Below, in pieces: positions 44,781-54,349 of a stretch of DNA of 64,000 nucleotides. Source of the stretch: JBDKGH01 sp039798265 (GTDB lineage Bacteria; Bacteroidota; Bacteroidia; Flavobacteriales_D; Sanyastnellaceae); assembly GCA_039798265.1 (NCBI GenBank), contig JBDKGH010000139.1, forward strand, positions 1-64,000, given 5' to 3'. The translations under genes and the position numbers were made by a program. The notes under the pieces were generated by a model. It made no database searches, was not told where the DNA came from, and saw only the letters and a list, made by a program, of their open reading frames with translations. Within the stretch, counting starts at the first letter, position 1, and every line of letters begins with the position of its first letter.

Positions 44781-44844
44781 TCCTTCTGTAATTCTTGATT
44801 TAGAAAAGAGTTTCCAACCAAAAATCAAAACCCGTTTTCGAATC

Positions 44845-44878
44845 AAAAAAAAACCACATGATATTCATGTGGTTTTTT
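44845..44878. terminator. Bidirectional terminator between the barrel gene and recQ
   Basis: Eleven-base arms AAACCACATGA and TCATGTGGTTT with a three-base loop, flanked by A run on the left and T run on the right, so it can serve both convergent genes. Confidence 0.9.
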
Positions 44879-44895
44879 GTGCTTTATGAAGCGAA

Positions 44896-47094
44896 TTAGT
44901 TAGCAACCTCACTCATGAACTTAATGCGCATAAGTCGAAGAGGTTCTTCTTCGTAATCGCCATCGAAGTATTTTTCTGCTTCAGAGATTTCATCCGTTTC
45001 TGATTGCATGAAATACTCCATGATTTCTTCTTGAGCATCTTCATCAATTTCTTCGTTGATGAAATATTGAATATTGATGCGTGTGCCGCTGCTTACGATG
45101 GTTTCTAGTTCGTCCAAAAGTCCTTTTAAGTCTTTTCCTAATCCACGAGCGATATCGGGCAAAGGAATCTTCTTATCGATGTTTTGAATGATCTGAACTT
45201 TATGTCCGCTTTTAGAAAGAGCACTTTTCACCACAAAATCTTGCGGGCGATCAATTTCGTTTTCTTCACAATAATTTTTGATCAGGTCAATGAAGGCCTG
45301 TCCATATTTTACTGCCTTGCCTTTACCAACGCCTTGTATTTGCGACAGCTCATCCATGGTAATGGGATATTGAGTTGCCATTTCTTCGAGCGAGGGGTCT
45401 TGGAATATAACGTATGGTGGAAGTTTCTTTTCCTTCGATACCTTCATGCGCAACTCGCGAAGCATCGAGAACAATTGTTCGTCAGCCGCACCACCACCGC
45501 TTTTCGGAGCGAGCAACTCACCATCGTCGTCGGTTTCGCCAATTTCTTCTTCTTTCACGACCATAAAGCTTTCGGGCTTTTTCATAAAAGCTTTACCAGC
45601 GTCGGTGAGTTTCAGAGTGCCATAAGTTTCTACTTCTTTTCGCAGAAGTCCACGAACCACCATTTGGCGAATGATGGCATTCCAGAATTTTTCATCGTGA
45701 TCTTTGCCTTCAGCAAAAAGATCGTTTTTATGCCCCTTATAAGTGGTCACTTCGGAGTTGGCTACACCGCATATCACATTGCAAATGAATTTGGCTTTGT
45801 GCATTTCTTTGAAAGAAGCGACACAGTCCAAGATTAACTTCACTTGCTCAGAACCTTCAAATGTTTCTTTCGGGTTGCGAGAGTTATCGTCCATGCCCGC
45901 GCCTTCACCGTTTACCTCGTCCCATTCTTCACCGAAATAATGGAGAATGTACTTTCTTCGGCTAATCGAGGTTTCGGCATAGGCAATCACCTCTTGCAGC
46001 AATTGCATACCCACTTCTTGTTCGGCTACTGGTTTTCCTTGAAGGAATTTCTCCAGCTTTTCGATGTCCTTGGGCGAATAAAAGGCGACACACACACCTT
46101 CACCACCATCGCGTCCCGCGCGTCCGGTCTCTTGATAATAACTTTCTAAGCTTTTGGGTATATCATGGTGAATCACAAAACGAACGTCTGGTTTATCGAT
46201 GCCCATACCAAAAGCGATAGTGGCCACGATGACGTCAACATCTTGCATCAAAAATTTATCTTGAACAGAACTACGCTGGTGGCTATCCATACCAGCGTGG
46301 TAGGAGAGAGCCTTAATACCGTTGGCAACTAGGAGAGCGGCAAGTTCTTCCGTTTTCTTTCGGCTGAGGCAATAAATGATTCCGCTTTTTCCCGTATTTC
46401 CTTTAATAAACTGGATGATTTGTTTTCCAACGTTGTTCTTCGGGCGAATCTCGTAGTATAAGTTCGGACGGTTAAATGAAGCCTTGAACACTTTAGAATT
46501 CATCATCCCAAGGTTCTTTTGAATATCCTGCTGCACTTTAGGAGTGGCAGTAGCCGTAAGCGCCATAATGGGTACATCGGCTATTTGTTGGATGATGGGC
46601 TTTAACCGACGATACTCAGGTCGGAAGTCGTGACCCCATTCAGAGATACAGTGAGCTTCGTCGATGGCAACGAAAGAGATTTTTACGCTGCGCAAAAATT
46701 CTACGTTTTCATCTTTATTGAGGGATTCAGGAGCAACGTAGAGCAATTTGGTTTTGCCCGATTGAATGTCACTTTTAACCTGATTGATTTCCGTTTTATT
46801 CAGAGAGGAGTTGATGAAGTGAGCGATACCGTCTTCTGAGGAGAAGCCGCGCATGGCATCTACTTGGTTTTTCATCAAGGCAATAAGAGGGGAAACGACG
46901 ATTGCCGTACCATCGAGCATTAATGCGGGTAATTGGTAGCACAATGACTTACCGCCGCCGGTAGGCATTATGACGAAGGTATCGTTTCCTTCTAAAACTG
47001 CTTGAATAACGCTTTCTTGAAGTCCTTTGAATTTATCGAATCCGAAAAAATGCTTCAGCGCTTCGCGGGGCGTTAAGTCAACTGCCGTTGTCAT
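44896..47094 (-). CDS. recQ: ATP-dependent DNA helicase RecQ
   Basis: The protein has 732 residues from the ATG at 47094; a longer frame starts at TTG 42 bases upstream. The helicase core has MPTGGGKSLCYQLPA (motif I), DEAH in AIDEAHCISEWGHDF (II), TATATPKV (III) and QETGRAGRDG (VI). It lacks part of the usual zinc-binding Cys set in the region after the core. A winged helix, an HRDC domain (about 525-610) and an extra C-terminal region follow. RecQ unwinds DNA 3' to 5' in recombination repair. It is divergent from kdsD. Confidence 0.95.
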   Translation of the reverse strand: MTTAVDLTPREALKHFFGFDKFKGLQESVIQAVLEGNDTFVIMPTGGGKSLCYQLPALMLDGTAIVVSPLIALMKNQVDAMRGFSSEDGIAHFINSSLNKTEINQVKSDIQSGKTKLLYVAPESLNKDENVEFLRSVKISFVAIDEAHCISEWGHDFRPEYRRLKPIIQQIADVPIMALTATATPKVQQDIQKNLGMMNSKVFKASFNRPNLYYEIRPKNNVGKQIIQFIKGNTGKSGIIYCLSRKKTEELAALLVANGIKALSYHAGMDSHQRSSVQDKFLMQDVDVIVATIAFGMGIDKPDVRFVIHHDIPKSLESYYQETGRAGRDGGEGVCVAFYSPKDIEKLEKFLQGKPVAEQEVGMQLLQEVIAYAETSISRRKYILHYFGEEWDEVNGEGAGMDDNSRNPKETFEGSEQVKLILDCVASFKEMHKAKFICNVICGVANSEVTTYKGHKNDLFAEGKDHDEKFWNAIIRQMVVRGLLRKEVETYGTLKLTDAGKAFMKKPESFMVVKEEEIGETDDDGELLAPKSGGGAADEQLFSMLRELRMKVSKEKKLPPYVIFQDPSLEEMATQYPITMDELSQIQGVGKGKAVKYGQAFIDLIKNYCEENEIDRPQDFVVKSALSKSGHKVQIIQNIDKKIPLPDIARGLGKDLKGLLDELETIVSSGTRINIQYFINEEIDEDAQEEIMEYFMQSETDEISEAEKYFDGDYEEEPLRLMRIKFMSEVAN

Positions 47095-47305
47095 GTTGTT
47101 TGCATATTGGTTAGAACGAACGTTTAAATATAACAAAAAACGAATACCGTGCTTTGTTCAAAAGAGAGGTGCTTCGAAAAACGTCCGCTTTTTTTAAAGG
47201 GACGCGAATATACTAAATTTCTGTGCACGTTTGACGGGGAAATGGGAGGCTTTAATAATCAAAACGGGATTCCTAATTCATTCCATCACCAGAAGTAGCT
47301 TATAC

Positions 47306-47313
47306 TATCTTTG
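47306..47313 (+). promoter_or_regulatory. -10 element of kdsD-tatC
   Basis: TATCTTTG, a perfect TAnnTTTG match, 14 bases before the kdsD ATG. Upstream lies the divergent recQ promoter region. Confidence 0.55.
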
Positions 47314-47327
47314 CCGCCACTTTACAC

Positions 47328-48296
47328 ATGAGCAACTCTAACTCCGATATTTTACAATCTGCCAGACGCACCATAGAAATGGAAGCTGAGGCGGTAAAGG
47401 GATTATTGCCTCACATCGATGAGCGCTTTGCTGACATTGTTCAGGTTATCCTTCATTCTCCCGGTCGTTTGGTGGTTACAGGGGTGGGCAAGAGTGCTAA
47501 CATTGCCCAAAAGCTGGTAGCTACCTTTAATAGCACGGGGCAGCCTGCCGTATTTATGCATGCGGCGGATGCAGCACACGGCGATTTGGGCAATGTGCAG
47601 AAGGGTGATGTGGTATTGTGTATTTCGAAAAGCGGAGATAGTCCTGAAATTAAGTTTCTCGTGCCTTTGGTAAAAAGCATGGGAAATGTCTTGATAGGAA
47701 TGGCGGGTAACCTTCAAGGTTTTTTAGCCAAACACAGCAATTACGTGCTGCCAACCCCTGTAGAAAGAGAGGCTTGCCCGAATAATCTAGCTCCAACCAC
47801 CAGCACTACAGCTCAATTGGCCATGGGCGATGCCCTAGCCGTAGCTTTGATGGAATGTCGCGGTTTTTCAGCGGGCGACTTTGCCCGTTATCATCCGGGC
47901 GGTGCTTTGGGTAAAAAACTGTATGTGCGCATGATTGACTTGGTTAATCCTGACGCAAAACCGATGGTAGCGCCACAAACGCCGGTAAAAGATGTGCTTC
48001 TAGAGATTTCATCGAAGCGTTTAGGGGCAACAGTAGTGGTACACAAGGACGAAATAGTAGGTATCATAACCGACGGTGATATTCGCCGAATGCTAGAGCG
48101 CGGGGGCGATATTCAAGCCCTGATGGCTGCAGACATTATGGGGCATTCGCCCATGACTATCGATGGCGATTCCCTAGCTGTTGAGGGTTTTCATGTGATG
48201 GAAAGCCGCTCGATAACCCAATTAATTGTAACAGAGAACGGCAAATATGCTGGTGTTGTTCATTTGCACGACATTTTGAAAGAAGGAATATTCTAA
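47328..48296 (+). CDS. kdsD: Arabinose-5-phosphate isomerase (KpsF/GutQ)
   Basis: The protein has 322 residues with an SIS sugar-isomerase domain (about 35-175; ISKSGDSPEIKFLVPL) and two CBS domains (about 205-320). The motif APTTSTTAQLAMGDALAVAL and the HPGGALGKKL segment are characteristic. It interconverts ribulose-5-phosphate and arabinose-5-phosphate, the first step to KDO for lipopolysaccharide. It lies four bases before tatC, and the recQ/kdsD/tatC arrangement is common in flavobacteria. Confidence 0.95.
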   Translation: MSNSNSDILQSARRTIEMEAEAVKGLLPHIDERFADIVQVILHSPGRLVVTGVGKSANIAQKLVATFNSTGQPAVFMHAADAAHGDLGNVQKGDVVLCISKSGDSPEIKFLVPLVKSMGNVLIGMAGNLQGFLAKHSNYVLPTPVEREACPNNLAPTTSTTAQLAMGDALAVALMECRGFSAGDFARYHPGGALGKKLYVRMIDLVNPDAKPMVAPQTPVKDVLLEISSKRLGATVVVHKDEIVGIITDGDIRRMLERGGDIQALMAADIMGHSPMTIDGDSLAVEGFHVMESRSITQLIVTENGKYAGVVHLHDILKEGIF

Positions 48297-48300
48297 ACTC

Positions 48301-49110
48301 ATGGCAGAAGAAGCAAAGGAGATGTCGTTTATAGAGCATTTGGAAGAGTTGAGATCTCGACTCGTTCGCTCTGTAATTGCCGTTATAGTCGGTGTTTGCA
48401 TTATTGTAGCCTTCGATGATGTGGTGATTGACCAAATTATCATGGGGCCGCGCCATCTCGATTTTCCTACGTATCAGTTTTTCTGCAACATGGGCCGAAG
48501 CATGGGCCTAGGGGAGCAGCTTTGCTTCACTGAAATGAATTTTACCTTGCAGAGTACCACCATGGGAGGTAACTTCTCTGCTTATATAATGGTTTGTCTA
48601 GTGGGAGGAATAGTGTTGGCCTTTCCTTACATCATCTACCAGTTATGGTCTTTTATAAAACCAGGCCTCAATCGAAAAGAATCAAGCGGTGTGAGCGGTA
48701 TAGTGATGTGGGTGTCTCTTTTGTTTTTTACCGGGGTATTATTCGGGTATTACGTGTTGGCCCCATTGTCTATTCAGTTTTTGGGCAATTTTCAGTTTGC
48801 TGATGTGGCCGTGTCTTCTACCGTACTTTCTTACCTCAAACTCACCACTTCATTGGTATTGGGCACGGGGTTGATGTTTCAGTTGCCAGTTCTGATGTAC
48901 TTCTTGGCAAAAATCGGCTTGGTCACCTCTGCATTTTTGAAGAAATACCGCCGTCACGCCTTTGTTGTGAACTTGATTGTGGCAGCAATTATTACCCCAC
49001 CGGATGTAACTAGTCAAATTTTGGTGTCATTGCCCATTTTACTCCTTTACGAGGCGAGTATTTTCATTACCGCTCGTGTGGAAAAAAATAAGTTAAAAGC
49101 TGAGAACTAG
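48301..49110 (+). CDS. tatC: Twin-arginine translocase subunit TatC
   Basis: The protein has 269 residues and six transmembrane helices. The N-terminal MSFIEHLEELRSRL is the conserved TatC signature, and the later IYQLWSFIKPGLNRKE is also conserved. It recognises twin-arginine signals, of which ActB (GRRDFLKFMG) in this window is a likely client. It carries an insertion with Cys residues in the first periplasmic loop (FFCNMGRSMGLGEQLCF), seen in the Bacteroidota form. Confidence 0.95.
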   Translation: MAEEAKEMSFIEHLEELRSRLVRSVIAVIVGVCIIVAFDDVVIDQIIMGPRHLDFPTYQFFCNMGRSMGLGEQLCFTEMNFTLQSTTMGGNFSAYIMVCLVGGIVLAFPYIIYQLWSFIKPGLNRKESSGVSGIVMWVSLLFFTGVLFGYYVLAPLSIQFLGNFQFADVAVSSTVLSYLKLTTSLVLGTGLMFQLPVLMYFLAKIGLVTSAFLKKYRRHAFVVNLIVAAIITPPDVTSQILVSLPILLLYEASIFITARVEKNKLKAEN

Positions 49111-49184
49111 TAGGGCTTTTGGGTGTTTTGGTGTATTAGAATCGTCAATTTGGTCTAAAATGTAGAAAAAGGTTAAGCCTTTTT

Positions 49185-49192
49185 TATATTTG
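49185..49192 (+). promoter_or_regulatory. -10 element of the first T9SS cargo gene
   Basis: TATATTTG, perfect TAnnTTTG, 37 bases before the ATG. It is flanked by AGGTTAA (49170-49176) and TTAACCT (49201-49207), an inverted repeat that could be an operator or chance. Confidence 0.5.
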
Positions 49193-49229
49193 GCGGCCAA
49201 TTAACCTGTTTAATCACCAAATTCAAAAA

Positions 49230-51134
49230 ATGAAGAAAATCTACTTATTAGCTCTCGCTACCGCTTTTGCTTCTACAGCGTTTTCTCAGTGGAAAGTGCA
49301 ACAGAGCCCAGCTCGTCGCAACTTCTCGAAGAGTGAAGTTTTCTCTCTTACTGCGAAACGTCAAACCCTTACTCCTTACGCTCCATCAAACCGCGTAGAG
49401 TTGTTGAATGAAAACTTTGAAGGTGTATCTGGTACTTTGCCAGGAGCTCTTCCTTCAGGTTGGTCAACTAACGTTATTACTGATGCCGATGGTGCAGATG
49501 TAAACGCTTTCTTTACACATGACGCTACAACTGCTAACGCAGGTGGTTACTGGCCAGTAGCTGAAACCGGCAACAACAACCAATTTGCTGGTGCCAATGA
49601 CGATGCGCCACCTTGTGACTGCGACATGGTAGATATCTACTTGCAGACTCCAGCGATGGACTTCACTACAGCTACTAACGTGGCTATCACTTTTGACATT
49701 TTCCATGACCGTGGTTTCGGTGGTGGAGATGCTACACTTCAAGTATCAACTGACGGTGGTACTACTTTCAGCATTGTAACTTTAGGTTTGGATGCTGATG
49801 GCGTTGCTATTGAAACTCTTCCAGTGGATCAAGATTACTGGCAAACCATCATCGTACCAGTTTACGATTTGACTGGTCAAGCTTCTGTAATCTTCCGTTT
49901 CCAATGGTCTGATGCTACTTCATGGGCTTCTGGTTTTGCAGTTGACAACGTGATCGTTGGTGAATTGCCAAACTTCGATTTGAAAGCTGATAAAGTGAAA
50001 TTCGGTAACTGGAACTACGATACCTTCGGTGCTGGTGTATGGGATTACACTCAAATTCCAGTAACTCAGGCTAGCCCAGTTTACGCATCTGTAGTGGCTT
50101 CTAACAATGGTTTCAACGATCAAGCTGATGTAAGTGCTTCTTTCGATGTTACTTTCAATGGCACCCCAGTATCAGGATCTCCATTCGCTGGCGGTCAAGT
50201 TTCTGCTTTGTTGCCAAGCCTAGAGAAAGATACCATTTCAGTTCTTTCTTCATTCGTTCCAGATGCGATTGGTACAGTGGGTGTTTCTGTTAGCTTGTCA
50301 TCTACTTCAGGTGATGATGTTGCTGCAAACAACATAGCTACCAACAGCTTAGAAATGACAGAATTTACCTATGCTCGCGATGCGGGTGCTGCTCAGGCCT
50401 TCACTGATCCAGGTGTTAGCTACGAGTACGGTAACTTGTTCGATATCTACAACAACCAATTCTTCGGTGGTATTGACTACGCAGTAGGCGCGGGTTCAAC
50501 AGCTGGCGAAATTGTTGTTGGACGTGTTTATGAGTTCCAAGGATTAGATGCTACTGGTTTACCAGTATTGACTGATCCAGTAGCAGAAACCATCGAATAC
50601 GAAGTATTGGATGCTGATTTCAACTCTGTAGGAGAAGGCAACTTCATTTTCTTGCCATTCGCTTCAGGTAGCGGTACAGCTGCAGCTGAATTGGAAGCTG
50701 GAAAAACTTACCTTGCAACTATCGCTACTAGCGGTGTTCGTACTCCAGTATCTGGTAGCAACGAGTGGGTTTCTTCATGGTTGTTTGACGATACAGGTTG
50801 GGGTGCTACTTTGTCTATCCCAATGGTTCGTTTGAATGCTAATGCTTCTTTGGCTGTTGACAACATCAACGCTGTTGTAGCTAACGTAGGCAACTTGTAT
50901 CCAAACCCATCAAACGGTGAGTCAGTAATGACTTATACGTTGAAAACAGACGCTAAAGTATCTGTGATCGTTCGTGATATGGCTGGTCGTGTAGTTTCTA
51001 CTCAAAATGAGGGAAGCCGCACTGCTGGTACTTACTCAGTTCGTTACAATACAGAAGCTTTGAGCGCTGGTGTTTACAGTTTCACATTGGTAACTGGTGA
51101 CCACCAAGTAACTCAACAATTGGTAGTACGTTAA
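49230..51134 (+). CDS. T9SS cargo protein with jelly-roll domain (type A sorting)
   Basis: The protein has 634 residues. A signal peptide ends TAFSQ. Residues about 55-245 form a jelly-roll/cleaved-adhesin-like domain (LNENFEGVSG, GWSTNVITDADG, IYLQTPAMDFT). The C-terminal 75 residues are a type A T9SS sorting domain (NLYPNPSNGES, VIVRDMAGRVV, LSAGVYSFTLVTG) that directs export and attachment to the cell surface through A-LPS. Codons are strongly biased towards those of abundant proteins. Catalytic residues are not apparent; it may be an adhesin or surface structural protein. Confidence 0.88.
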   Translation: MKKIYLLALATAFASTAFSQWKVQQSPARRNFSKSEVFSLTAKRQTLTPYAPSNRVELLNENFEGVSGTLPGALPSGWSTNVITDADGADVNAFFTHDATTANAGGYWPVAETGNNNQFAGANDDAPPCDCDMVDIYLQTPAMDFTTATNVAITFDIFHDRGFGGGDATLQVSTDGGTTFSIVTLGLDADGVAIETLPVDQDYWQTIIVPVYDLTGQASVIFRFQWSDATSWASGFAVDNVIVGELPNFDLKADKVKFGNWNYDTFGAGVWDYTQIPVTQASPVYASVVASNNGFNDQADVSASFDVTFNGTPVSGSPFAGGQVSALLPSLEKDTISVLSSFVPDAIGTVGVSVSLSSTSGDDVAANNIATNSLEMTEFTYARDAGAAQAFTDPGVSYEYGNLFDIYNNQFFGGIDYAVGAGSTAGEIVVGRVYEFQGLDATGLPVLTDPVAETIEYEVLDADFNSVGEGNFIFLPFASGSGTAAAELEAGKTYLATIATSGVRTPVSGSNEWVSSWLFDDTGWGATLSIPMVRLNANASLAVDNINAVVANVGNLYPNPSNGESVMTYTLKTDAKVSVIVRDMAGRVVSTQNEGSRTAGTYSVRYNTEALSAGVYSFTLVTGDHQVTQQLVVR

Positions 51135-51153
51135 TCGTTACTTCTCGATATAG

Positions 51154-51188
51154 AAAGCCCCGTCCGAAACCGGACGGGGCTTTTTTTT
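51154..51188 (+). terminator. Terminator of the first T9SS cargo gene
   Basis: Thirteen-base perfect arms AAAGCCCCGTCCG and CGGACGGGGCTTT with an AAAC loop, followed by a run of T. Confidence 0.95.
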
Positions 51189-51311
51189 GAAAAATAGCCT
51201 TAGGAATGCAGGAATTCAGAATGTACGGTGGAAATCTTGATCATTTTTTGGTAGGGAGAATCAAGGAAATACAGTACTTTAGGCACGGATAAATCAAAAA
51301 ACGATTAAAGG

Positions 51312-53285
51312 ATGAAAAAGATTTCTATTCTCTTTTCAGCACTTGCCCTTGTATTCACGGCTAACGCGCAGCGTATTGCCAATGTTACAGGCGATGTAGC
51401 TAAAACGCCAGTAATGGCTTCTAGCGCAGAGTTGAACAACTCTCGCACCATGACAGAGCGTCAAAACTCAGGTAACCGCGGTGGTGGTACTATTCTTTTC
51501 ACTGAAGACTTCGCTAACGGTCTTGCAGGTAACAACGGTGGTGTTGGTGCTTGGACAATCGAAGATTCAGGTGCTACTCCAATCTGGATGGTGGCTAACG
51601 CTAACAGCCCAGGTGGTGAGTTCTCTACAAACATCGCAGCCCTTGCTTCTACTACAGCAGCTAACGGTTGGATGATTTTTGACTGTGACCTTTACAACAC
51701 ACCAATTTCTGACGGTGTTGAAGACGTTACAGGTTCTTTGACTTCTCCAGTGATGGATTTCACTGGTGTTAACTCAGTAATCGTTGAGTGGGAACAATAC
51801 TTCCGCTACTGCTGCTTCTCTGCATCTCCTTTGACTTTGGAGGTTTCTACAGATGGCGGTGCTAACTGGACTGTATTCCCAGGTCATGGTAACTTCATTC
51901 AGTCTGCCAACACATTGTCGGCTAACCCACAAGTTACTCGTGTAGATATTTCTTGTGCTGCTGCTAACCAAGCGAACGTTCAAATTCGTTTCGGTTACAA
52001 CACAGCTAACGAAGCTGGTTATAGCCACTACTTCTGGGGTATTGATGATATCACTATCTCACAAAACAACGTTGTTAACGATCTAGAAGTATTACAAGTA
52101 ACTAACGGTGATGTATTCAACGTTTGGGAATACCGCATCACTCCGCTAGAGCAACGCACTTTGGCTGCTGATGGTGGTCTTTTGGCTGGCGTTATGTACC
52201 GTAACAACGGTAACAGCGACCAAACTAACACTACAATCACAGTTGAGATATTGGACGCTGCACAAAACGTGCTTTCTACTACTGTTACTGATCCTTTCTT
52301 GATGGAATCTTTCGGTAACACTCCAGAGTGTCCTTCTTACTTGGCCGATACTCTTTATATCGAGACTGGTTGGGAACCAACAGCGCTTGGTAACTACTTC
52401 GTTCGTGCTACTATCAGCAGCGATGCTGTAGATGAGGCTGATGTAAACAACTTACAAGCTCGTGAAATCGTTTACTCTGAATATGAGTACGGTCATGATA
52501 ACGAAGCTGACCTCGGTTTGGAAATTGGTCCACGTGATAGTGACGACTCTCCAGGTGAATTCGATCCAACAGGTTACGGTAACTTCTTTACCTTCCCAAA
52601 TAACGGTTCTACCGCTTATGGTTTGTCTTGTGTTTTCGGTCCAACTTGTGACGAAAGCGTAAACTTCAATGCTGTATTGTTCCAAACTAACGGTGACCTT
52701 AACGGTGCTGGCGAAGTAATCGCTTCTGGTGAATACTTCACTACTGCTGGTCAATTGAACAGCGCTTATCAGTACTATCCTTTCGATGCTTCAGTTTCTG
52801 TTGCTAACGATCAAGCTTACTTCTGTGCTATCCAAAACGAAAACACAGATGCATTGCAATTGACTATCGCTGCTCAAGCTGATAGCGATAGCGACAATTC
52901 TACTGGTGTTTACGAACTTTCAGGTGGTGGAGACTTCGTTTGGTTCTCTAGCCAAAACTGGACTCCAGCTGTGCGTTTGATCATCGCTGAATTGGTTACT
53001 GTTGACGAAATCAACTCTGATAACCTTTCTTTCTTCCAAATCAATCCTAACCCAGTAAACAACGTTGGTCGCGTTAACTTCTCTTTGAAGTCTGATGCTT
53101 CTGTTGTTTATGAAGTTCGTGATATGAACGGTCGTTTGGTTCAGTGGAACCGTTTGGGCTCTTTCCAAGCGGGTCAAAACACTTTCCAATTTGACGCTTC
53201 TAACATGGCTGCTGGTAACTACACTTTGTCACTCGTTATTGACGGGGCAAACATGTTCACTAAGCACATGAACGTTATCAAATAA
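51312..53285 (+). CDS. T9SS cargo protein, paralogue of the preceding gene
   Basis: The protein has 657 residues. A signal peptide ends TANAQ. A jelly-roll domain (about 60-250; TEDFANGLAGN, WTIEDSG) is followed by a CARDB-like middle region. A C-terminal type A sorting domain (INPNPVNNVGRVNF, YEVRDMNGRLVQ, MAAGNYTLSLVI) closes the protein. Its layout matches the preceding protein, so the pair arose by duplication. The codon bias is again strong. Both have separate promoters and terminators. Confidence 0.88.
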   Translation: MKKISILFSALALVFTANAQRIANVTGDVAKTPVMASSAELNNSRTMTERQNSGNRGGGTILFTEDFANGLAGNNGGVGAWTIEDSGATPIWMVANANSPGGEFSTNIAALASTTAANGWMIFDCDLYNTPISDGVEDVTGSLTSPVMDFTGVNSVIVEWEQYFRYCCFSASPLTLEVSTDGGANWTVFPGHGNFIQSANTLSANPQVTRVDISCAAANQANVQIRFGYNTANEAGYSHYFWGIDDITISQNNVVNDLEVLQVTNGDVFNVWEYRITPLEQRTLAADGGLLAGVMYRNNGNSDQTNTTITVEILDAAQNVLSTTVTDPFLMESFGNTPECPSYLADTLYIETGWEPTALGNYFVRATISSDAVDEADVNNLQAREIVYSEYEYGHDNEADLGLEIGPRDSDDSPGEFDPTGYGNFFTFPNNGSTAYGLSCVFGPTCDESVNFNAVLFQTNGDLNGAGEVIASGEYFTTAGQLNSAYQYYPFDASVSVANDQAYFCAIQNENTDALQLTIAAQADSDSDNSTGVYELSGGGDFVWFSSQNWTPAVRLIIAELVTVDEINSDNLSFFQINPNPVNNVGRVNFSLKSDASVVYEVRDMNGRLVQWNRLGSFQAGQNTFQFDASNMAAGNYTLSLVIDGANMFTKHMNVIK

Positions 53286-53309
53286 GGAATCTCATCCGAT
53301 CTTTATACC

Positions 53310-53347
53310 AAGAGCCCTTCTTCTTCTGGAAGAAGGGCTCTTTCTTT
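53310..53347 (+). terminator. Terminator of the second T9SS cargo gene
   Basis: Thirteen-base arms AAGAGCCCTTCTT and AAGAAGGGCTCTT, seven-base loop, followed by a T-rich run. Confidence 0.92.
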
Positions 53348-53397
53348 TGTTGTGATTTTGGATGATACTTGTTATTTATTCTTTGTAGAGCTTCTTG

Positions 53398-53405
53398 TAC
53401 TTTTG
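53398..53405 (+). promoter_or_regulatory. -10 element of ribF
   Basis: TACTTTTG is a perfect TAnnTTTG match. It lies 17 bases upstream of the TTG at 53423 and downstream of the only nearby upstream in-frame start, which supports the TTG. Confidence 0.5.
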
Positions 53406-53422
53406 ATAAAAATTTTCTCCTC

Positions 53423-54349
53423 TTGCGAATTCATACCGATTTTTCAGGACTCAGTCAAGTAACGAATGCTATCGTTACTATTGGTACATTCGATGGTGTG
53501 CACGGTGGTCACCGATCAATCATCAATCGGCTAAAAGAAATTGCTCAAGAGCTCGGTGGTGAAACCGTATTGCTCACCTTTTATCCGCATCCACGCATGG
53601 TTTTACATCCGGATGATCATGGATTGCAATTGTTAAACACGCCAGAAGAAAAAGCCACCTTGCTCAGAGAAGCGGGGATCCAACATTTGGTGGTCTATCC
53701 GTTTAGCACCGAGTTTTCGCGCATGTCCTCATTTGACTATGTGAGGGATCTTTTGGTAAATGGTATTCATGCAAAAAGAGTAGTGGTAGGCTATGATCAC
53801 CGCTTTGGTAGAAATCGAGAAGGTGATTTTTCTACTCTAACCGAGTTGTCCGAATTGTTTGGTTTTGAAGTAGAAGAAATTCCTTCTCATCAAATCGACG
53901 AAATTCAAGTGAGTTCTACCAAAGTACGTCAGGCTATCATAGAAGGTAACGTATCCGTTGCAGAACGATTATTGGGTTATCGATACAAGCTAACAGGCTC
54001 CGTAGAACATGGCGATGCAAAAGGCCGGACCATTGGATTTCCGACAGCGAATATTCACTGTAATTATCCCTATAAACTGATTCCAGGTAGAGGGGTGTAT
54101 GCGGTGAACGTGCATTGGAATGGTGAAAAATATAAGGCTGTACTCAATATTGGTGTGCGCCCCACCGTTCATGAGACTAGTCCTTTGCATGTGGAGGCCC
54201 ATCTTTTAGACTTTGATCAGCAGATTTATGGTGAAAACCTGACCGTGGAATTCGTTCAAAAATTGCGCGATGAACAGAAATTTGGCTCGATCTCTGAATT
54301 AAAAGAACAAATAGCTGCAGATATTGAACAGGCCAAATTGATATTATGA
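53423..54349 (+). CDS. ribF: Bifunctional riboflavin kinase/FAD synthetase
   Basis: From the TTG at 53423 the protein has 308 residues, the usual length. The N-terminal FMN adenylyltransferase domain has TIGTFDGVHGGHRSII and GYDHRFGRNREG; the C-terminal riboflavin kinase has GRTIGFPTANI and PGRGVYAV. It converts riboflavin to FMN and FAD. No ATG opens the frame near the expected N-terminus; a start at 53369 would place the -10 box inside the gene. It overlaps the next gene by four bases (ATGA). Confidence 0.93.
   Translation: MRIHTDFSGLSQVTNAIVTIGTFDGVHGGHRSIINRLKEIAQELGGETVLLTFYPHPRMVLHPDDHGLQLLNTPEEKATLLREAGIQHLVVYPFSTEFSRMSSFDYVRDLLVNGIHAKRVVVGYDHRFGRNREGDFSTLTELSELFGFEVEEIPSHQIDEIQVSSTKVRQAIIEGNVSVAERLLGYRYKLTGSVEHGDAKGRTIGFPTANIHCNYPYKLIPGRGVYAVNVHWNGEKYKAVLNIGVRPTVHETSPLHVEAHLLDFDQQIYGENLTVEFVQKLRDEQKFGSISELKEQIAADIEQAKLIL

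Noticed and set aside
45184..45837. 217-codon plus-strand frame over recQ
   Set aside because: It lies fully antisense to the RecQ HRDC and winged-helix regions; the Phe-rich composition reflects the reversed Glu/Lys codons.
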